From Beta vulgaris subsp. vulgaris (lineage: Eukaryota; Streptophyta; Magnoliopsida; Caryophyllales; Amaranthaceae), in assembly GCF_026745355.1 (NCBI RefSeq), contig NC_079206.1, positions 47,901,761-47,965,760 on the forward strand: a stretch of 64,000 nucleotides of DNA, given 5' to 3'. The notes beneath the pieces were generated by a model, which was not told the DNA's origin, did no database searches, and saw nothing but the letters and a program-made list of their open reading frames with translations. How positions within the stretch are numbered: position 1 is the first letter of the stretch; each line of letters starts with the position of its first letter. This document shows positions 30,254 to 43,296 of this stretch, one piece after another. The translations under genes and the position numbers were made by a program.

Positions 30254-32037
30254 AGACTCTTCTATTTTTCTTTCTTGGTTGATGCAGCATCGCTCTCGTC
30301 TTTGGATAACAGAGCTTCAGCCAACATAGACTGATTAAATTCCATCGACTGCATATAGGATGGGAAGAGGAGAACAATCAGAGCAAGCATAAGCATTTAT
30401 AGTTTAGAACATGCGTCTCAAACATCTACTTTCATTAAGAAATGCTCCACATGCCAAGGCCCACTAACATAACAGAAACATTCGCATACAGAATAAGACA
30501 TCAAAACCTATCTATACTATCTTCATTTCTAGACACTGTAAAGCATCCGATAAGCCAAAACCATGTAGACAGAGCCCGAGATCTAGCATAGGCAAGAAAA
30601 ACAGCCAAAAAAAATATATCAGCTGATCTCCCCAAATTTGACAATATTACAAATACCAAACTTCAGCGTATAAAGAGCCTCGATGATGCATATATTATCC
30701 TTAAAAGGAACATAACATATTCTTTACAGAAATGAGAATATAACTTCTAAAAATGTTTTTTCAGCCATTTCAATAATATCTGCCAACAAATCCTTTATGA
30801 TCCCCCTAATTTTTCAAGGTATGCTAGGCATCAAAATAAGATGCAACTTATGTAACTCATACTCTTCAATTCATCCATGATAGCCGTGTCAGATTCAAGA
30901 CATTTCAACATCATAAGGACACCATGAACCTTCGTATTTAACCAATACAAGGCCAAGCTTAACACTCGAAATTGAATCAAGTGACAGTGTGCAATTAACT
31001 AAGTCCTCTTGAAGTCAAGAAGATACACAATTTGAAAGAGCAATAATACTTGTTCGTTCAAATCCTTAAGTGGCCAATAGATTACTCCCTTACTGATGTG
31101 AAATGTCTTAGAGCAGAAGGGACAGGAAAGCATATATGATGTCTTGCTGATACTGCTAGAAAAGGAGTGACAAACCAATTTAATATCACCATTCCAAGCC
31201 AGTATGCCACATGTACCAAAAATCAAAGAAACGGAAAACAACAATGGTGAGAGATTTTAAGATCACGCCTAAACTAGTTGATTCTGCAATCAAAAACCAC
31301 CACAAATCCATACGTTGACAAGGAGAGAACATGAAACAGTTGGTGGCATGGAAGAAGAAAGATATAATTGAGCAGCTTAAAACCAATTTATCATATGATG
31401 ATTGTCAAGACTAAGCCAGCTGTGTCCCCAATGAAAGCACTCTTAAAGTATTAGCTCTCCTTTTCCTCTCGAAATATCAAATCACAATGCCAACCCTACA
31501 AAAAACCTACAGTGGTAAAAAAATAACCAAATTACAGAACTCATATGAAACTACCCCCAAGGCAGCAATTCCCACCCCACCTCGGATTATACAAAACAGA
31601 CGGAATAAGCTCTCCTATATCCTAATATAAAGCCTCGCGACGCATCTTGCAGTTATTCTAAGTCCAGTAATGCGCATGTTATTGTAAAATACCAAAAAAA
31701 GGAGGAGCATAAAAAAGGGTGTGTCTCCAAGCAAACTAGCAGAACAATCAGAGACAATCAAACCAGCAAAACTCTGAAAGGTAAAAATGGTAACAACTGG
31801 AAAATGAGAAAATAAGTGTGGGAACTGGGAAGGAGTGCTTGAGAGCTGGAAACGAATGGAGAAAGAAAGGACAGACAAACTAGTGGTTTCGCATCATAAG
31901 CTTGCTTTAGGGATAACTACTACATGTACTGATTCTTTAATAACAAACCAAACATATACATCCTACGCAAGTACACAACAATTATGAGCTGCTCTCTATA
32001 TACTCTATATACCTAAAATTTCTCGCAGTTATTCTTA
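30254..32037 (-). repeat. Duplicated segment, copy A (matches 56281-58056)
   Basis: Nearly identical along its length to 56281-58056, same orientation. On the minus strand its low-coordinate end looks like a terminal exon: a splice acceptor (tatatgcag, + positions about 30350-30358) followed by MEFNQSMLAEALLSKDESDA and a Lys-rich end with a stop near 30271. I do not recognise the protein. The other open frames here show no family resemblance and may be intron or UTR. Confidence 0.75.
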
Positions 32038-33766
32038 TCTCCCTTACTGATGTAAAATGTTTTAGAGCAGAAGGGATAAGAAAGCATATATGATGTCTTT
32101 CTGATACTGCTAGAAAAGGAGTGACAATGGAGCTTTAACTTCAAGTGACCTACAACCAAAGCAAAAAAAAAATTGAGAGAAGAAATTTGACAGTAAATAG
32201 TGAGGATAATTTCTGTCAAATTCACAGAAGAGAGAATAACAGAGAAATACACCCACCATAGTCCACAAACCCATTTTCTCTCTCCTAAGTTAGAACCACC
32301 ACCATAAATTTTCCTCCTTCTATCAACCATAAAAACAGACCCATTCTCTAGGAACCCACCATTTTGGACCTCCTCACCCTCTACTTAGATCCCCAGTTGC
32401 TTCCCTTCCCTACCTCACCATTCCTTTTCTAACAATGCCTTCCGGGACCTCTTTTTTATAAAAAGCATAGCACAATCTAACAAATAAAAAGCATAGCACT
32501 AAGCAAGCAAGATATAACACAATATTGTATGTATCAATCCGTGATATGTGCTTGCGCGGTTGCACCACATTTTTGGATGCGAAAGCACATGACACAAGGC
32601 ATGAACAAAGAAAATGACCGACCAAAGTCGCACCATAACAGTGTTGTGCCTATGTTGTTTCCTAGCCAAGCCTCTGGCACAAGCATCGCTTGGCACGATG
32701 ACATAACTAATCACGATGGACTCATGAGATCACGATAGATTAATTTTGAGACAGTCTGACAGAACTTGTTCATTTCACATAAATCTGAATGACTAAAAAA
32801 GAACACACAATGATACAACATCTACTTCAGGTAAGATTTACCCTCTCGTGCAAACTTGAGCACCAACATAAACTACTAATATAGCATCAATAAAGGAGAC
32901 CTAAAGTTGACCTGAAAAAAATAATCTAAAGAAACAGATGATGAAAACTACAAATGCTGAAAGATTGTTAGTGTCATCAATAACCTACCTCTCCACCATC
33001 ACACCCCCACCATGACCTCAACTATATTAAATCACACAATCTTGACAATCTTTTTATCGGAACTTGATGCAAAATTGATCATTTAAGCCATCCCACAAAA
33101 ACATCTAAAAAATATATTTCAAATGCATCTAAAGATATTATAAATCTACATACACGACATAGGAAGGCTCAATTTTTGTGCAAGTGTCTCATAGAGTAAT
33201 AGATCATTTTTGTCCTATTCTATTATGCTTATCAAAGCAGAGTCCTACAGAATATTATATTTCGTATTACTATATCATTTGGAGTATTTATGCACCAAAA
33301 GAAGCTAAAGTTCTAGACTTATATGCAGTAGCGGAACCACATAGCCAATTGTGGCGTCAATTTACCCTACTCAATACGACCAAAAAAAGCAAATACGACA
33401 AAAAAATGCAAATACAACCAAAAAAAGCAGATATAGACACTAGCCACCAAGCTCAATTTAGATGAAAATTGGCTCACCCATAAAGGTGATAAAACCCCTA
33501 TGCGGCACCGGACCCAGTTGTAGGATTATATCCGCCCGTAACTCATCATCAATCTCTTCGCAAAACACACAGTTCCAGTCCGGCCGTAGTTATCGTGCAA
33601 TCTCCGGGCCATCATTGCCGTCGCAACATCATCTACCTCTAAAATAGGATCCCCGACAAGGTGACACATTCTTGTCGAAATTTCATTATTCCTCTTATCT
33701 TTCAAAGTATTAATCCTTGAGATTACCCGGGAATGATTTCCAGAGCACACCTCCAATTCATTCGAA
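31455..33766. repeat. Tandem duplication, unit 1 (about 2.3 kb)
   Basis: Unit 1 is directly followed by unit 2 (33767-36027), with high identity across nearly the whole length. Unit 1 holds about 45 extra bases near 31626-31670 and ends inside a copy of the open frame found whole in unit 2. A 90-bp word starting cccttactgatgt recurs at 31085, 32041, 34312 and 57115, so smaller duplications underlie the large one. Unequal exchange is the likely origin. Confidence 0.85.
33462..33766 (-). pseudogene. Truncated copy of the unrecognised gene at 35715-36220
   Basis: On the minus strand it repeats ISRINTLKDKRNNEISTRMC and VDDVATAMMARRLHDNYGRT. A frameshift follows TVCF, where the other copy continues DEEIDDELRADI. 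The 5' part of the gene is missing because the duplication boundary lies at 33766. A decayed by-product of the tandem duplication. Confidence 0.7.
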
Positions 33767-36027
33767 GTATTGCCTCTCCTTTTCCTCTCGAAATATCAAA
33801 TCACAATGCCAACCCTACAAAAAACCTACAGTGGTAAAAAAAATAACCAAATTACGGGACTCATATGAAACTACCCCCAAAGCAGCAATTCCCACCCCAC
33901 CTCGGATTATACAAAAAAAGACGGAATAAGCACTCCTATATCCTAATATAAAGCCCATGTTATTATAAAATACCAAAAAAGGAGGAGCATAAAAAAGGGT
34001 TTGTCTCCAAGCAAACTAGCAGAGCAATCAGAGACAATCAAACCAACAAAACTCTGAAAGGTAAAATGGGAACAACTAGAAAATGAGAAAATAAGTGTGG
34101 GAAGTGGGAAGGAGTGCTTGAGTGCTGGAAACGAATGGAGAAAGAAAGGACAGATAAACTAGTGGTTTCGCATCATAAGCTTGCTTTAGGGATAACTACT
34201 ACATGTACTGATTCTTTAATAACAAACCAAACATATACATCCTACGCAAGTACACAACAATTATGAGCTGCTCTCTATATACCTAAAATTTCTCGCAGTT
34301 ATTCTAATCTCCCTTACTGATGTAAAATGTCTTAGAGCAGAAGGGACAGGAAAGCATATATGATGTCTTGCTGATACTGTTAGAAAAGGAGTCACAATGG
34401 AGCTTTAACTACAAGTGACCTACAACCAAAGCAAAAAAAAAAATTTGAGAGAAGAAATTTGACAGTAAATAGTGAGGATAATTTCTGTCAAATTCACAGA
34501 AGAGAGAATAACAGAGAAATACACCCACCATAGTCCACAAACCCATTTTCTCTCTCCTTTAAGTTAGAACCACCACCATAAATTTTCCTCCTTCTATCAA
34601 CCATAAAAATAGACCCATTCTCTAGGAACCCACCATTTTGGACCTCCTCACCCTCTCCTTAGATCCCCAGTTGCTTCCCTTCCCTAACTCACCATTCCTT
34701 TTCTAACAATGCCTTCCGGGATCTCTTTTTTATAAAAAGCATAGCACAATGTAACAAATAAAAAGCATAGCACTAAGCAAGCAAGATATAACACAATATT
34801 GTATGTATCAATCCGTATATGTGCTTCGCTGTTGCACACTTTTTGGATGAGAAACACATGACACAAGGCATGAACAAAGAAAATGACCGACCAAAGTCGC
34901 ACTATGACAGTGTTGTGCCTCTGTTGTTTCCTAGCCAAGCCTCTGGCACAAGCATGGCTTGGCACGACGACATAACTAATCACGATGGACTCATGAGATC
35001 ACGATAGATTAATTTTGAGACGGTCTGACAGAACTTGTTTATTTCACATAAATCTGAATGACTAAAAAAGAACACACAATGATACAACATCTACTTCAGG
35101 ATGTAAGATTTACCCTCTCGTGCAAACTTGAACACCAACATAAACTACTAATACAGCATCAATAAAGCAGACCTAAAGTTGACCTGAAAAAAAATAATCT
35201 AAAGAAACAGATGATGAAAACTACAAATCATGTGAAAGATTGTTAGTGTCATCAATAACCTACCTCTCCACCATCACACCCCCCACCATGACCTCAACTA
35301 TCTTAAATCACACAATCTTGACAATCTTTTTATCGGAACTTGATGCAAAATTGATCATTTAAGCCATCCCACAAAAACATCTAAAAAATATATTTCAAAT
35401 GCATCTAAAGATATTATAAATCTACATACCCGACATAGGAAGGCTCAATTTCTGTGCAAGTGTCTCATAGAGTAATAGATCATTTTTGTCCTATTCTATT
35501 ATGCTTATCAAAGCAGAGTCCTACAGAATATTATACTTCGTATTACTATATCATTTGGAGTATTGATGCACCAAAAGAAGCTAAAGTTCTAGACTTATAT
35601 GCAGTAGCGGAACCACATAGCCAATTGTGGCGTCAATTTACCCTACTCAATACGACCAAAAAAAGCAAATACGACCAAAAAATGCAAATATAAGCACTAG
35701 CCACCAAGCTCAATTTACAAGAAAATTGGCTCACCCATAAAGGTGATAAAACCCCTATGCGGCACCGGACCCAGTTGTAGGATTATATCCGCCCGTAACT
35801 CATCATCAATCTCTTCGTCAAAACACACAGTTCCAGTCCGGCCATAGTTACCGTGCAATCTCCGGGCCATCATTGCCGTCGCAACATCATCTACCTGTAA
35901 AATAGGAGCCCCGACAAGGTGACACATTCTTATCGAAATTTCATTATTCCTCTTATCTTTCAAAGTATTAATCCTTGAGATTACCCGGGAAAGATTTCCA
36001 GAGCACATCTCCAATTCCTTCGAAGTT
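33767..36027. repeat. Tandem duplication, unit 2
   Basis: Second unit of the 2.3-kb duplication. The first 540 bases match 31455-32037 and also 57480-58056; the rest matches 32038-33766. Single-base changes and small indels distinguish the units. Confidence 0.85.
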
Positions 36028-36220
36028 ATGAGTGTGAATGGTTGAACATTACCCAAATCTCGCAATTGAATACTCAAATTATCCCTTTCTTGGATCAAAT
36101 TGTTCAATTCTGCTTCATTTTCGGAGTATCACAGAGGGTATGGTTTGAGTGGACTAAGCAATCCCTCATACTCAATAGAAATCGCATTCTTATAATATCA
36201 TATGGTTCTGGATTAGCCAT
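35715..36220 (-). CDS. Unrecognised small gene or first exon
   Basis: ATG at 36220 opens MANPEPYDIIRMRFLLSM. A frame change near 36125 leads into ENEAELNNLIQERDNLSI, then ITSKELEMCSGNLSRVISRI, DDVATAMMARRLHGNYGRTG and FDEEIDDELRADIILQLG, ending FMGEPIFL and a stop near 35715. The acidic-to-helical pattern around 36040-36110 suggests a short coiled coil. I recognise no family. The break could be a small intron, a sequencing error or a real frameshift. Since a partial copy at 33462 kept the same reading, the sequence was once coding. Downstream minus-strand exons may continue toward 30254. Confidence 0.45.
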
Positions 36221-36254
36221 GAAAATAAATTTGAACTTTGTAATGGAGAAATAA

Positions 36255-36775
36255 GGTTTCTTTTTATCTTGAAATGGAGAGAATCAAACAGAGATTAAAA
36301 GATTAACGGTAAAAAACAGGAAGATGTTTAGCAAAGAGGAAAGAAAGAAATTAGGGCATTTTGTGGACTAACGGTACTAATAAAGATATTTGTGAGCGGT
36401 AGTATAGGGAGTCCTAAACTCCTAATAATTATCAACATATCAAGGGTAAGTTCACCAGGATGGAATTGTAAAAGCATGGGTATTGGTTTTGTTAAATTTC
36501 GTGGGTTTAATTCATGAAATTACATGTCTTAATTTTCTGAATATGTCTTAATTTTCGTGTATTATAACTAATGTTTTGTAAAATTTCAAGAAATTGAGTG
36601 GGTTGAATTTAAAAAATAAATCGTGGTTGTACAAGATTAAAATAAGATGAGACAGGAAGCCAAAAATTTCGTGCTAAATGTGGTGGTGTTATATGTTATT
36701 TTGAAGATTTTATTTTAGTAATATATGCAATTCCCATTTTCGTGGTTCTACAAAGTTGATGTTTTTTATGACTCA
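36255..36775. other. Upstream region of the unrecognised gene, otherwise empty
   Basis: AT-rich sequence that would contain the promoter of the minus-strand gene starting at 36220. No element ends or coding sequence recognised. Confidence 0.35.
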
Positions 36776-37862
36776 GGGCCTGTTCTCTTCGGCATAAAAC
36801 AGCTGAACTGAACTGAACTAAACTGAACTGATCTGAGCTGAGCTGAACTGCACTGAACTGAATTAAATTAAATTAAATTGAATGTAATAAATATATAAAT
36901 AATATTTAAACAATAATAATATGAATATTGAATAATTATTATAATGATAAGTAATAATAATAAATAATAATGGTATTTTGGATATTTTTAAATGATAGTT
37001 ATGAATAAATAATATTAATAATCATAAATTAATAATAATTAATGATAATTAATAATAATTATTTTATATTATTTGTATTAATATATTAATACTTGATGAT
37101 GATTATATAATAACAACAATATATAAGAAGTAAATTAATATTACTATTTTAATAATTAGATTTAATAATATAATACTCCCTCTGTTTTTTTTTTATCTTT
37201 CTCACTAGGAATCTTGGCGCTATTCATACTTGGAGAGAATCTTCTCAATTTTTTTCAATTTATAAGAAAAAATATAGTCATGTGGGGTCTTGTTTGATTC
37301 GTCTCAATTAGTACATTATTAATATTCAATCGTTATAATTTTTACTAATATATAATGAAAGAATATTTAAGTTCAAAGAAGTGCATTGGGAGATGTGCAC
37401 AGGAAAGTGAGAATGATAAAAAAAAAACAGAGGGAGTAATATTTAGTAATAAAATTAATGATTGGGTCGGACCATGCAAAATTGTATCATAAATCGTTTT
37501 GACGCGATTTGATTGGTTTATGGTTAAAACGTGGGTTTATTTGTGCTTTCGACCTACCATGTTCCTTCTAATAATAATACTAATAATAATGAATAAAGCT
37601 ATGATAAACAAAATAATATATAGAAATAATAATAACAATAATAATAATAATGATAATAATAATTAATAATGATGATATAAAATAATAATAATAATAATAA
37701 TAATAATAAGAGTAATTAGTAAAATAAATTAGACCAACATAATAATAATAATTCACAAAATGATTATAAAAGAATTGAGCTGAAGTGAACTGAACTGAGC
37801 TGAACTGAATTGAACTGAACTGAATTGAACTGAACTGGAAATAAGCTGGGGAGAACAGGCCC
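36776..37862. mobile_element. PIF/Harbinger-like MITE with pentamer arrays
   Basis: Ends are exact inverted copies, gggcctgttctc and gagaacaggccc. Flanking TCA and TTA (37863-37865) would be a TTA-type target duplication with one change. Just inside each end are arrays of tgaac/ctgaa pentamers (36805-36865 and 37783-37838). The middle is AT-rich with ATT repeats. A Stowaway MITE (37176-37436) sits inside. No transposase. Confidence 0.7.
37176..37436. mobile_element. Stowaway MITE
   Basis: 261 bp with inverted ends ctccctctgttttttttt and aaaaaaaacagagggag and a TA target duplication (37174-37175 and 37437-37438). These are hallmarks of Tc1/Mariner-derived Stowaway MITEs. Its core (tagtcatgtggggtcttg and neighbours) recurs in the MITEs near 45.9 kb and 53.4 kb. 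Confidence 0.85.
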
Positions 37863-37964
37863 TTAACCACTTCAACTTCCATGAACTTGAATGAAATTTT
37901 GTGATTTTTAGTTGCAGTGATTCATACTAATATGACACTTTGCCAATTATTTATGATAACTTTC

Positions 37965-38239
37965 GAGATTTTTCATGCCATGAAACGAAGAGGTGAAGGG
38001 AAGGGTGACTCGGTAGCTCTAAAAATTGAATATGAAAAAAGCATACGATAGAGTTGAGTGGTCTTTTCTAGAAAAAGTTATGTATAGATTGTCGTTAAGT
38101 GAAAATTGGGTCCGCATAATTATGGATTGCCTCTCAAATGTATCTTTTGCTTTCAAGATTAACGGACAAATTTTTGGGTCTGTGATATCTTCCATAGGAC
38201 TCCATCAAGTTGATCATATCTCCCCTTATTTATTTCTCA
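37965..38239 (+). pseudogene. LINE reverse transcriptase, first half
   Basis: Reads EIFHAMKRRGEGKGDSVALK, then after a one-base shift MKKAYDRVEWSFLEKVMYRL, IIMDCLSNVSFAFKINGQIF and ISPYLFL. These are consecutive blocks of plant L1-type LINE reverse transcriptases (the GLxQGDPxSPYLF region reads GLHQVDHISPYLF). It ends abruptly at 38239. The next expected residues are found at 53681. It carries a frameshift and altered motif residues, so it is inactive. Confidence 0.88.
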
Positions 38240-41094
38240 CTAGTTGTTGGCCCGCGCGCTATCGTGCACGGCCCCTTAGAAAGCGAAAATTATTATGAAT
38301 AACTTTATAGAGATACCAGTGAATTGAATTTAAGGTATTTCAAAGTATGTGAATGTATAGGTAAGATAACAAGGCTATTAGATTATATTTCTTATGTGCG
38401 TTGATTGCAAACCGTTTGATTGTTCTAAAAAAAGCCCCAAGGTTTTGTGCTTTCTCTAATTTGCTATATCTAGTACAAGCATTAAATCATGCCTAGTAAC
38501 AAAAGAGATTAGTTTATATTAGACAGTGATTAACTTTAGCTGACACATTATTAACAAGGAGCATTAGGCCGCAGAGCAAAATAGCAAGCATAAGAACTTG
38601 ATGATCGTGCATTCTTCGTTGTTGAACAGCTATCGGGCGTAGGTTTCAAGCTACAAGAAGGCAAAGACAATTTAAAGAAAGCAATGGTGAGGAAGTAGAA
38701 AAACTTGAAGTGATTATTAGTAAGCAGAAATGAAATTTCACTTTTGTAAAACTTGGTTGTAACTAAGCATGATGGAGTAATGTAATGCATCTTATCTTCT
38801 AAATTTCCAATTGCATTTGATGACGCACTCAAAGCTATGTATGCCGTCTAGACTGAACCTTATCAAAATTACCTCACCTAGGGCCATGAAGGTGAAAACT
38901 TTGTGCATCCCAACTGTAATAGCCCTATTTTTAAGAGCGTTTATTTAAAGGCTAATTATAATTATTAAGTTAATTATGTTTCGAAAATCGTATTTTATTT
39001 TAGTTATGGAGTATGAAATTTATTTGTCGTATTGTAAAATAATTATTTAATTTAATTTTATGAAGTTATTATTATTAGTAATTTATATATGATGTGCAAC
39101 TAGTTAAGTTGTATTTTACCCATAATAGAAACCCAAACCCAAATCACCTCATTGTCGGTTATTCTTTTTTTAAAGTAACAAAACCAAACCGTATTACCTA
39201 TTGTATTTGTTTTGGCGGTGAAGAGAATCAAATCCCAACCCCCGTGAAAAGATCCCGAAAACCCCCAACCCATTTTTTCTCTCTTTCCTCCCCGTCAAGT
39301 CCTCTGTGCCTCTCACACTTGCCTGCCTCGTGTCTCGCCTGCGTCACGCCTCGCCTGCATCGCGCCTTCGCCGACGTTTTCTGAGGTTGTCGGAGATCCC
39401 GCGACGCACCCTCCTTTGTTTCGTTGCTGTTACGGTTGTTATCGGTGTTGGTGCTGCACCGCTACTCCGTCGGTGTTCTTCGCGCGCCACCGCTTGTTGT
39501 CGCTGCTCCTCTTCTTGGCCTCGCTCGTTGGTGGTGTTGTGGGTGTCGCGGTCACCACTGACATCCCCTCCCCCGCCCTGTTTTCTCTCCCCTGTTCTTG
39601 TGGCGTCGTTGAGATTGGTTGATGCTGATGTCCTGCCGCCGTGGCTTTGAACTTGGCACCGTGAGATGGTGGTGCTGCCGTTGTCGGTACTAACACCCTC
39701 CTCTGTTTCTTTGTTTCTTTTATTCTTGTTTTTCAGTTTTGAGTGATGATTTATGTGTTGATAATGGTGATTATAGCTAATGATATTTCATTATTGTTGG
39801 GTTTGAATTCTTATTTTCAATCGATTGTGTTTGTGTTGGTGATTGCATAAGTGTGGTATTATTGGATTGTTAGTCATTGTTGGTAAACTTAGTTTGGAAT
39901 GGTTTCTTAAATCAAGCGATAAATTAAGTTGGAGTATTGTTAGTTTTGGAAATTATTTATGATTATAAGTTTTGTAATTTGTTTAGTAAAATGTGTTAGT
40001 TTAGTTTGATTAATGGAAGCCTAGTTCTAGTTATATCGAATTGTAAGTTATCTGATGGAGTTATCTATTCGATAAGAAGTTGTCATCTACATGAGTAGGA
40101 TGATTTACATTAAGAGTAATAAGAAATGATTAATGATATTGCTTGGATTGGTTTATTTGATTAGTTAATTATTGAGAAAGGACAATCGATATTACTTAAT
40201 ATTATGGGAGTGGAATCATGAATTGAGTTAGTTTTATACAAGTAAATTAGATGAAAAATACTTGAATTAATTAATAATTAAAGAATGAAATGTTATGAGT
40301 TCATAGGCGATTTACCTTTCGTAAATCTAATGTTGATAGGAAGTTGTTAAACCTTAAATCGTATTTATGTTATCAACTAGAGTAGTGGTTTGAGTTCATT
40401 GTTACTTATAAGCCATGATTAATGCCGTCAATAAGTTAAGTTATGCAGGTATATGTTTAATAGTTAAGAACTGCTTACCTAAACTTTAAGAATGGATTGA
40501 TTATGTCAATTTAGTTGACTAAAGAAAGGAAAAGGATTAATTAGATGTTGATAATACTAAGATTGTTAGAAGTAAACTTTATTGCGAGATTCATCTTCTA
40601 ATATACCTCGGTTAATGTGATAAGGATACTCTATAAACGGATTAATATAGTAAAGTTGGAACACCTGTATGGAGTTACTAAAAGGAAGGTAAGATGTTCA
40701 TTTCCTTTCATAATACTTACTAGGTAAGTCTAGTACTTTAGTGAACTACTTTTATTTTAGTGAAGTGTTCTAAAATATAGTATTAGCTATTTCCTTGTTA
40801 CAAGTTTAAGAGTGGAGTTAATTGAAGTTAACTTGTAGATCTAATTTGATTGACTTTTAAATAAAGAATGTGAGTTGGTTAGAGATGGAAATAGTTTGTT
40901 AAAAATCAACTAATTCTCACTAGTAATGAGGATACTGGAGATAGTTTAACAAATCGTAGACTAGACTACGGAGATGGTGTTCCTAAATGGGTTCATCGTT
41001 GATCACATTAATTAGAATTTAGCTAATGGTATGACTAGAACCATATCTAGTCACTTAAATCTAACTTTGATTGGTGAACCTCGAGTTAAGGAGT

Positions 41095-41470
41095 TTGAGT
41101 TAACTCTCCTTAGTTAATTCTAAGAGAGAGACCTATGGTAATTGTTGTTAGTGCTTGATAACGGTTGTTATCATCGTTGAGTTAAATGTCGATTAGTAAT
41201 CATGAAGTCAAAAGGGAGTATAAATTATTTACATACAAAAGTATGAGGTAGTGCGTAAGTGGTTCAGTAACTCTCCTTAGTTAATTCTAAGAGAGAGACA
41301 TAGGTATGGTAAGTGTTGCCATGACTTGATAACGAATAGTATTATCAAGATGAATATAGATTGATAAGTATGAAAAGAGTAGTATGAACTATCTATATGC
41401 AAAAGTATGTGATGTGTGGAATCGGGCTAGTAACTCTCGCTAGTTAATTCTAGCTGAGAGACCTATTGTC
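41095..41470. repeat. Tandem repeat within the long LTR
   Basis: Three diverged units of about 150 bp. Each carries taactctccttagttaattc followed by taagagagag, itself a partly palindromic word, then a gttgttat or gttgcc tail. Confidence 0.75.
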
Positions 41471-42029
41471 ACTATGGTTGGGTATTTTACAGAATATGAC
41501 TGGTTACTTGTGTGGTAAGTATGTTTTGTAATTGTAATTAAGTTGAATCGAAATTCATAACTATATTGGCCTCGAAATACTCAAGCGATTATAACTATCT
41601 AAGAAGAAGCCTTACTTGTTGTTCAATGATTGTCAAGGATTACTATAACTATGAAATAGTTCTAAGAATGACGATTGAGTTATGAACGATAATCGAAAGG
41701 AATCTGAAAGGGGAAAGTAGCCTCGTCTGAGTCGACGGATGAGGTGACATGAACAGTGCCCCATGGACTGCGAACCTTGGGGGCCCTACAGGGAAAACTG
41801 CCCATTGCTCTGTGGGGCGATAATCGGGCGATATATCAGGTAATGTGAAACCTGTGGATGGCTGATGAAATCAGCGGAAAAATGTACTCCGGACTAGTCA
41901 CGGTTATTGGCCAAAAGTAAAGCGAATGATTGGGTGACGACCCCCACTGTCGGAGTGTAAGCTTTGTCTCCTCCGCCGCGTTCTCTTTCCCCTGGTTAAA
42001 AAGGAATGTCATTTCAAAGTATGAAAGTT

Positions 42030-42300
42030 ATATCGATAATGGATTCCCGATAAGGAATCATATCGTGGTAAGTTGTTTCGATATTGGATTCCCGATAAGG
42101 AATCATATCAGGTAAGTAATGAATGTTTATTCAGTATATGAATATGAATATCGATATTGGTTTCCAGATAAGGAGGCATATCATGGTAAGTGATACTTAA
42201 CGTTAGATTCCGATAAGGAATCGTATCTTATTGTGGATTCCGATAAGGAATCGTATCTCGTTATTGGATTCCCGATAAGGAATCGTTATGATGAAAGAAG
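42030..42300. repeat. Short tandem array (gattcccgataaggaatc)
   Basis: At least six copies of a 30-50 bp unit containing ggattcccgataaggaatc or a close variant, often followed by atatc and ggtaagt. The word is almost palindromic, so the array could form small hairpins. It lies inside the long LTR. Confidence 0.85.
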
Positions 42301-43296
42301 TTGTGTTATTTGTTGCCTGATAAGGGTTTGTGTAGGACGTATAGAAGAATGATTGATAGAGTATGAAAACATAAGTTTGGATTTCTGATAAGAAATCAAT
42401 TAAAGGAAATAAAGTATATAGCTTATATTAAGGTTGGTGACCTCATATTCCTACTATGGAATCGTTGTAAGTTGAAATATTGATTAAATGAGAATATATG
42501 AAACATGTTATTGTTGGAGTCACCTTATCGTGTTTGTTACTATGTGATGTGTTTATTAGAAACATGAATTGAAAATATAATATGTATGTTCAACAAGATA
42601 TTGCTGCTAAGCATGCTTGATTGATGTGATTGTTGAACTTATGTTGATTATGTGAGAGTCGTTTTCAAGTAAAAGCCACCAAAGCATGTGTTACTCTTGT
42701 TTATGGGTTAGTACTCAGCTTTGCTGATGTGTGTACGTTGTTTTGTCATTTCTGTGGCCTGTCACTTGGTGGGTGGCAGTATCTTATATGTTTCAGGTTG
42801 AAGCCGTGAGTTATTCTTTTGCAAGCTGAAGCGGATACGAGATGGTGCAGTATTATATTTGTTATTGAAGTGAGGACGCTCCACTTGTAATAGTTAATCG
42901 TTTATTTTCTATAATTATTTCTTCATTTAAGAATATTAGCTAGTGCTCCTGATTCTCTGTTGGTTGTTGCTCCGCGAAAGCGTTGAGGTTGTTGAGCTTT
43001 GGGATTTGAAATATTTTATAATTGAAATTGTAACAGGTTCATATTTTTTTCGCTTTAGCGTTGTCCTATTTTCAAAGGAAATCTGCCGGATTTTCTGTAG
43101 AAATTTATGGAATAGAGTCTGAGAATCAGAGTAGTTAATAGTTAATTATTTGAATAGAGTTGGGAATTGAGTCCACACTCTCCGATGTAGTTCGGTGAGT
43201 GTGATGGTAATAGTTCGGGTTATCTCGACTAGAGTCTCTTTCGCTGTGCTTAATCTTTTATAAGCTGGTCGAGAAAATCTGGGCTGTTACACCAAC

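Larger units (their letters stand above)
38915..43291 (+). mobile_element. Long solo-LTR-like element, 4.4 kb
   Basis: Begins tgtaatagccc and ends gggctgttaca, with a perfect 5-bp target duplication CCAAC (38910-38914 and 43292-43296). It is the same family as 24749-27966 in the other orientation, with a GC-rich block at 39280-39700 and the shared gtactcagctttgctgatg block at 42712-42730. It has no gag or pol. It contains two internal tandem arrays (41095-41470 and 42030-42290). Best read as a solo LTR of a long-LTR retrotransposon. Open frames at 39094-39696 are in the GC-rich block and not supported as genes. Confidence 0.65.
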
